Of a stretch of 64,000 nucleotides of DNA, positions 60,001 to 64,000 are shown one piece after another (the stretch's first letter is position 1; the number at the start of each line of letters is the position of its first letter). The DNA comes from Amia ocellicauda. Lineage: Eukaryota; Chordata; Actinopteri; Amiiformes; Amiidae. The stretch spans positions 4,866,676 through 4,930,675 of the forward strand of contig NC_089869.1 of the NCBI RefSeq assembly GCF_036373705.1, written 5' to 3'. The translations under genes were made by a program, and so were the position numbers. Below the pieces are notes generated by a model that was not told the origin of the DNA, made no database searches, and worked only from the letters and a program-made list of their open reading frames with translations.

Positions 60001-63000
60001 TCTGAGAACTTTAAGACAGTTGAAGAAAAAAGAAAATATGGCGGACGCTTCTCTAAGACAGCGACGATTCCAGTTAACTGAAAATCTATGCTTAGTTATT
60101 GAAATATAATGCAGAGAAATATATACTTTTTGTGACATTTTCTGAAACTTGCACTAAAGCACTCAAAATGAAAATAAAATGAAAAACGTTAACAAGACCA
60201 GTCTAAGGAAATTTTATGCAACGGTCTTAACTGAGCGTCTATGTGTATGCAACTGGTCCCAGTACTATGTTTGCTTTATGTTATATAAAGACACAGCTGT
60301 TCATTATATAGTATAATAAATAAAGATGTATTTAAACAACAAAGAGCAACCAACTAACATCCACAATGCCTACTATTAGGAGTAGACTAAATCTCATGTG
60401 TTATTTGTTAATATGGATGTTAGTTTAAATGTAGATACAACAAAAATCTTTAATTATACATTCATAAATAAAATATTCAGTTATATTTATTTTTAATAAT
60501 GAAATGGTTTATTTATTATATGGTTTTTTGTTACTTAAACATATTTAATGCAATAAGCAAAACATTCTGTCTTTAAATGTATTTAATGTAATCCTATTGA
60601 ATGTGTGGAATATAACTGTAACGTCGTCAAGGAGCAAAGGAAAGGATCCAAGTGCAGGCTTTAGAGTTGAAGCAGATAATCCAATAAGGGCAAAACGAGA
60701 GAGCATAAACAGGGACAGTCCAGGTCAATAGATCAAGCGAACAGGCTAGTAGGGAGATCCAAAAGGGGTAAACAAGAGAAGCAAGCAAGAGGTCAAAAAT
60801 ACACAGGAAGGCAATCAAGAAACAAGGCTTAGCATTGATCCAGGAGAGAATGCAAGACTTCACAATGAATCTAGGAAATAGAGGGGTTTAAGTACTGTGA
60901 AGGAGAGAGGGATTGAATGAGGTGAATGAAGGATTGACCAATGATAGGAGAGGAGGACAGAACAGGTGCACCTGGTAGGGAAGAATGTGGAAAGACTGGT
61001 TTGACTGGACAAAGGAAAGGAGAAGCACTAAACTAGTATTCGGGAGAGAGAGACCTCTGGTGGTGAACTAAGGTGGAAGCAGGGGAGACCGTGACAATAA
61101 CGTTTAATCCCTTAATATCTAAAACTAATAATCTCTAAAGTTTTAGTACATGCTTGAAGATCTGGGGGATTAAACAATGTATTTACAGATGTATAGACCA
61201 TATGTGATTATTTTGTAACAGTAGTTCCTTTATTGTGTGACCAACATGTGAAGCTACACTGATTTATCTAGCATGCCACTTTAGTATTTGACATGAAGGT
61301 GTTTTTCTGATGAATTTGGCCAAGAAAGCAAATGTCTACAGGGGCATTATGGTTGCAACATCACTCCAAATCATGAGCAGATTTTTTTTTGTTAAACTGC
61401 TGAAGGAGGAGACTAGAAAAATACAGCCATGTAACTTGTAGAAACTCTTTCAGGGCATATGATCAATGCAAAAATGACTGAATTTCTGGAACTCCTCACC
61501 CTTGCTGATCACTACTCTGCTCAAATGTTTGATATGTTTTTAACATTTGTACAGGCAGTCAATGAGGAGAAAAAGCAGTTTGCGGAAGAGAGACAAACCA
61601 TGAGGAACGATATCAAGCAACTGCGCAAAACCGTAAGCAACACAACCCGTTAAGTGCAAAACATCACAAACAATTCATCACAGTTTCATAATCCCAGAAC
61701 AGAGACTGGGTAATATAAAAGCACAAACTGGTATTTTTATAGCGGACCATGCTAAGTGTATATTATTTAAATTAACTAAATGGATCCGGCTTCACACTGT
61801 CATCTCCGTATGGAGATCAACATGAAGTCTAAAATGTTACCAAATCCTGTGAATTTCTTGACATGATAAACAAGTCTGCCCAATTGTCTAGTGGTAGAGA
61901 AATGTGTGTGCAGTGGCTTTGTCCAGCTGTCGGAGAGCAGGCCAGTGACTGTGAGGCTCTGGTTATAGATCCAGGACATGATGCGTGAGAACAACACTTT
62001 GCCTGAGAATGAGAAGCTGCAGCTTTGGGAGTTTAACCTGGACATCGAGGAACATAAAAGGCTGGAAGCTGAGGCAGAACAGGGAGTCGCCAGGGTAAAA
62101 GTGAAAGACAACTCAACTTATTGTCTAAAATAGTATTATATAGCATATGCATTAAGTATCTTAATATCTTCCAGATACAATATTTTCCTACTCAGATACA
62201 TACAGTGTTGCTCACCTTCCCACTGTGGTAACTGTGATGCAGAGTTATGTATGTGAATGGTAAGTGTGGATGGTGTTCTTGCATTTGCTAACATCAAAGC
62301 AATGTGAAAGATGGGCCTTGACCTGTCTCCTATTTTCATTGGTGCATTTCTGTGTCTATAAGGTCCGTAATGAGATGGAGATGCAGATCCTGGCCTATTG
62401 TTACGAGCGTGATGTCATCAAAAGAGAATGCTGGGACTCCATGAAGGTCAAAGGGCGAGCAATCAAGGTAACCAGGCCAACACTATATGCAACAAGAATC
62501 AAAGGGGAGCAGCCAATCTCAACATCCACAACATTGTGATAAAGGCTTTAAACAATTTCACACATGTCAATGTTAATCCTAGATACATTTTAAAAGTTAA
62601 TGGTTGTGCTTTAATTTAAGTTTCATCAGAAAATGTAATAATCCTGAGATCTAAACTGGGCTGATGTTGAGCAGATCAGGGATACATCTAGATGTGTATG
62701 AATAAGTGGTATGAAGAGGTTGGGAATAATCTGGTGTAACCCTGTACCCTCTTTCAGGCTTTTCACCTAGAAGATGAGGTGAAGAACTACCCCATGAAGG
62801 AGCGCACCCAGAGAGAGATGGAGGAGTTGGAGAGAGTGAAAACACTGCGGAGGATCGAACAGGCAGATCTCAGTGTAATTCCTGCCCTCTTCAACAATAT
62901 CGCCCTGTATAGCTGGCTGAATTTACAACACTGTTGCACATCTATGACCCTGTGTAGATGGTTGGAGTTAATTAGTCCTTCTTACCACTCTATTGTAGTT

Positions 63001-63749
63001 TTCAAAGCAGTTCTGTAAGTAAAGTCATTAGTATGTGCCAAAGTGAAATGATGACAACCTTTTCTAGACTGTTGCTCCTCTAGTCTTAACATACATGTCA
63101 ATCAGGAGGACATTGGAAGGTGCACATCTAGATCTTTTTAATTCTGAAAAGATGAGAGCAACTGACAGAGTTAGACATCCTCTGATGTGCTCCCACAAAC
63201 TCCTCTGCAGATCCGGAAGCAGATTTTGGGGGACGAGTCCAAGACTGCACCTCAGAAGGATGAAGATGAGGGGGGTGAAGAGGCAGAGAGCCCAGCTCTC
63301 ATGGGCAGTCTGAGCGCTCAATATGGTGGCCTCAGCCCTCACCTGTACAATCAGTTTGAGCTGCACACCAGGGAGCAGAAGATCAACCAGATCATCCTGT
63401 TGCAGGTACAGCATTGACAGATGGCTTCCTTTCAGGTCCGAGAGGTCTTCTGATGTAGCAGTGAAGCACAGCCTACTGTGGCATAACAAAACAATGTAAT
63501 GAACAATGTTCAATTTGTGTGTTGAAATGTTTGCCCACCCAGGATGTTATCCACAATGTTAAAATGGCCTTCAATGAGGAGTTTGACGCAGTGTATAAGC
63601 AGAAGGAGGAGGAGATGAACCGTGTGAAAGAGAAGAACAGGAGGATTGTGGAAATCATGGGTGACTTGGGCCTGAAGGAGAAGCTGTGGGAGCCAACGCT
63701 GTCTGACAGCGAGAGGCCAGAGAGGGCATTCACTGTGGATGACTCGGAG
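48090..63749 (+). CDS. cfap43: Cilia- and flagella-associated protein 43 (CFAP43/WDR96), 5' part, runs off the window
   Basis: Twenty-four in-frame exons, 1083 codons (human about 1665): 48090..48118, 48953..49206, 49551..49647, 49948..50115, 50211..50361, 50778..50931, 51166..51254, 51430..51561, 52345..52461, 52776..52856, 53368..53516, 53880..53983, 54195..54347, 54901..55061, 55162..55320, 58513..58643, 58997..59177, 59684..59794, 61555..61632, 61969..62094, 62363..62467, 62758..62874, 63211..63405, 63543..63749. All have GT-AG ends and consistent phases. Recognisable blocks are [60 protein letters not shown] and [15 protein letters not shown]40-type propellers fill about residues 10-770. 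Charged coiled coil starts near 800. CFAP43 is an axonemal protein of the inner-arm-dynein tether complex. Its loss causes short malformed sperm flagella in mammals. The last third lies beyond the window. Confidence 0.95.
48368..48704. mobile_element. hAT-like MITE with exact 8-bp target duplication in cfap43 intron 1
   Basis: It starts CAGTGGTTCTCATCCCTGG and ends GTGAGAACCACTG, flanked by the exact octamer GGCTAGAC (48360-48367 and 48705-48712). Same family as the copies at 40745 and 46340. An A/T-rich low-complexity stretch lies near 48410-48450. Confidence 0.9.
55424..56110. mobile_element. Decayed Tc1/mariner-like element in cfap43 intron 15
   Basis: The right end reads GAGTTCTAAAACTTTTGACTGG followed by TAGAGTA, the inverted form of the fish Tc1 terminus TACACTACCGGTCAAAAG. 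The left end TACACTACCGGT is at 55424-55435 but diverges after 12 bases. No transposase is present. The pairing of the two ends is inferred. Confidence 0.45.
56150..58400 (+). mobile_element. CR1-clade LINE, degenerate but near full length for ORF2, in cfap43 intron 15
   Basis: Endonuclease remnants are near 56160-56580 (for example [33 protein letters not shown]). The reverse transcriptase runs 56820-57660, with [65 protein letters not shown] and an intact FADDTK catalytic box. The C-terminal block ([21 protein letters not shown]) is near 57890-57960. The 3' end has GGGTCGAATGGCCTCC and a CTTATGTTCTTAT tail at about 58343-58400. Stops and frameshifts separate the pieces, so it cannot move itself. 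It lies in the sense orientation of cfap43. Confidence 0.9.
59916..60239. mobile_element. MITE with long inverted repeats and TA target duplication in cfap43 intron 18
   Basis: The ends GACACTCCGTTAAGACC and GGTCTTAACTGAGCGTC are inverted copies. The similarity continues about 50 bases inward (CCTTAGACTGGTCTT and its complement). The element is flanked by TA on both sides. It has no coding capacity. Tc1/mariner or a related TA-inserting superfamily is likely. Confidence 0.75.
60617..61096. mobile_element. Solo-LTR-like element, 480 bp, in cfap43 intron 18
   Basis: It begins TGTAACG and ends CGTGACA (the TG...CA of LTRs) and is flanked by the exact pentamer ATAAC (60612-60616 and 61097-61101), a 5-bp target duplication. 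The purine-rich body has no coding frame of interest. A solo LTR left by recombination is the simplest reading. No internal retroelement genes or second LTR are present, so the family is unknown. Confidence 0.6.
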
Positions 63750-64000
63750 GTAGGAAGCCACTTGCTTTGATGTTGGGTGTTGGCTGTAATATCACACTTT
63801 TGGGATTAGAGCTGACAGAAAATCAAGAAGAATGAAATGGCCACTTCAGTAGGCAAGCAACATAATGGCCTGTTTAGAGAAAGCAGAAGGCTGGTTGATT
63901 AGTTACTGAAAACCCCAAAACATATGTCCCCCGTTCATTGGTTACCTTATGTACCTTATGTTCTTATGTGCACAACACCTCATGTGGTAGTACACACTCA
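63750..64000 (+). other. Start of cfap43 intron 24
   Basis: It begins with the donor GTAGGA. CCTTATGTTCTTATG near 63957-63968 resembles the tail of the CR1 LINE seen at 58400 and may be the edge of another copy. No exon was seen before the window ends. Confidence 0.5.

Noticed and set aside
60627-60863. Minus-strand 78-codon hydrophobic frame
   Set aside because: It lies wholly inside the solo-LTR-like element and shows no retroelement or cellular protein motif.
61885-61968. Earlier start for cfap43 exon 20 at the CCAG acceptor near 61926
   Set aside because: That reading meets an in-frame TAG at 61966-61968. The acceptor at 61967-61968 keeps frame and matches the family.

Overview
This is a stretch of animal nuclear DNA, almost certainly from a ray-finned fish. 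Every protein gene is split by GT-AG introns and matches a vertebrate family. The repeats are those of fish genomes: an L2-type LINE, a CR1-type LINE, Tc1/mariner and hAT elements, and a tRNA-derived SINE. Gene spacing is loose and the background is AT-rich. A non-teleost or early-branching ray-finned fish is possible, but the sequence alone does not settle the species. Protein identities rest on remembered family sequences, not on a database search.

Left part (1-29,000): a dead L2 LINE, then three calcium homeostasis modulator (CALHM) channel genes in tandem on the minus strand. They are calhm2 (3793-6227, two coding exons), calhm1 (13831-19005, two exons) and calhm3 (25037-28930, three exons). 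All three keep an intron at the same phase-0 position after a Ser-Gln, just before the fourth membrane helix, which supports origin by tandem duplication. In other vertebrates CALHM1 and CALHM3 form the ATP-release channel of taste cells. CALHM2 is a separate large-pore channel. A nested pair of hAT-like elements sits inside the calhm2 intron. A nearly complete Tc1/mariner transposon with DD36E spacing lies just downstream of calhm3.

Middle (29,000-43,600): a probable non-coding first exon of calhm3, then a CpG-containing region and splice donor that probably start itprip. The whole itprip coding sequence is one exon (37259-38875, plus strand). Its 3' UTR appears to contain a dispersed repeat.

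Right part (43,600-64,000): an omega-class glutathione transferase gene (gsto1-like, minus strand, six coding exons) stands head to head with cfap43 (plus strand). Only 582 bp separate the two start codons. Twenty-four exons of cfap43, 1083 codons, lie in the window. The gene runs off the right edge. Its introns hold a CR1 LINE, a solo-LTR-like element and several MITEs.

The genes match the neighbourhood of human 10q24.33-q25.1, with the itprip-gsto-cfap43 block apparently inverted relative to the CALHM cluster. I found no undescribed system. The points most worth a second look are the shared gsto1/cfap43 promoter with an RFX-like site, an ARE/AP-1 cluster in gsto1 intron 1, a likely GC-AG intron in gsto1, a perfect 38-bp palindrome inside the L2 LINE, and the DD36E transposon.
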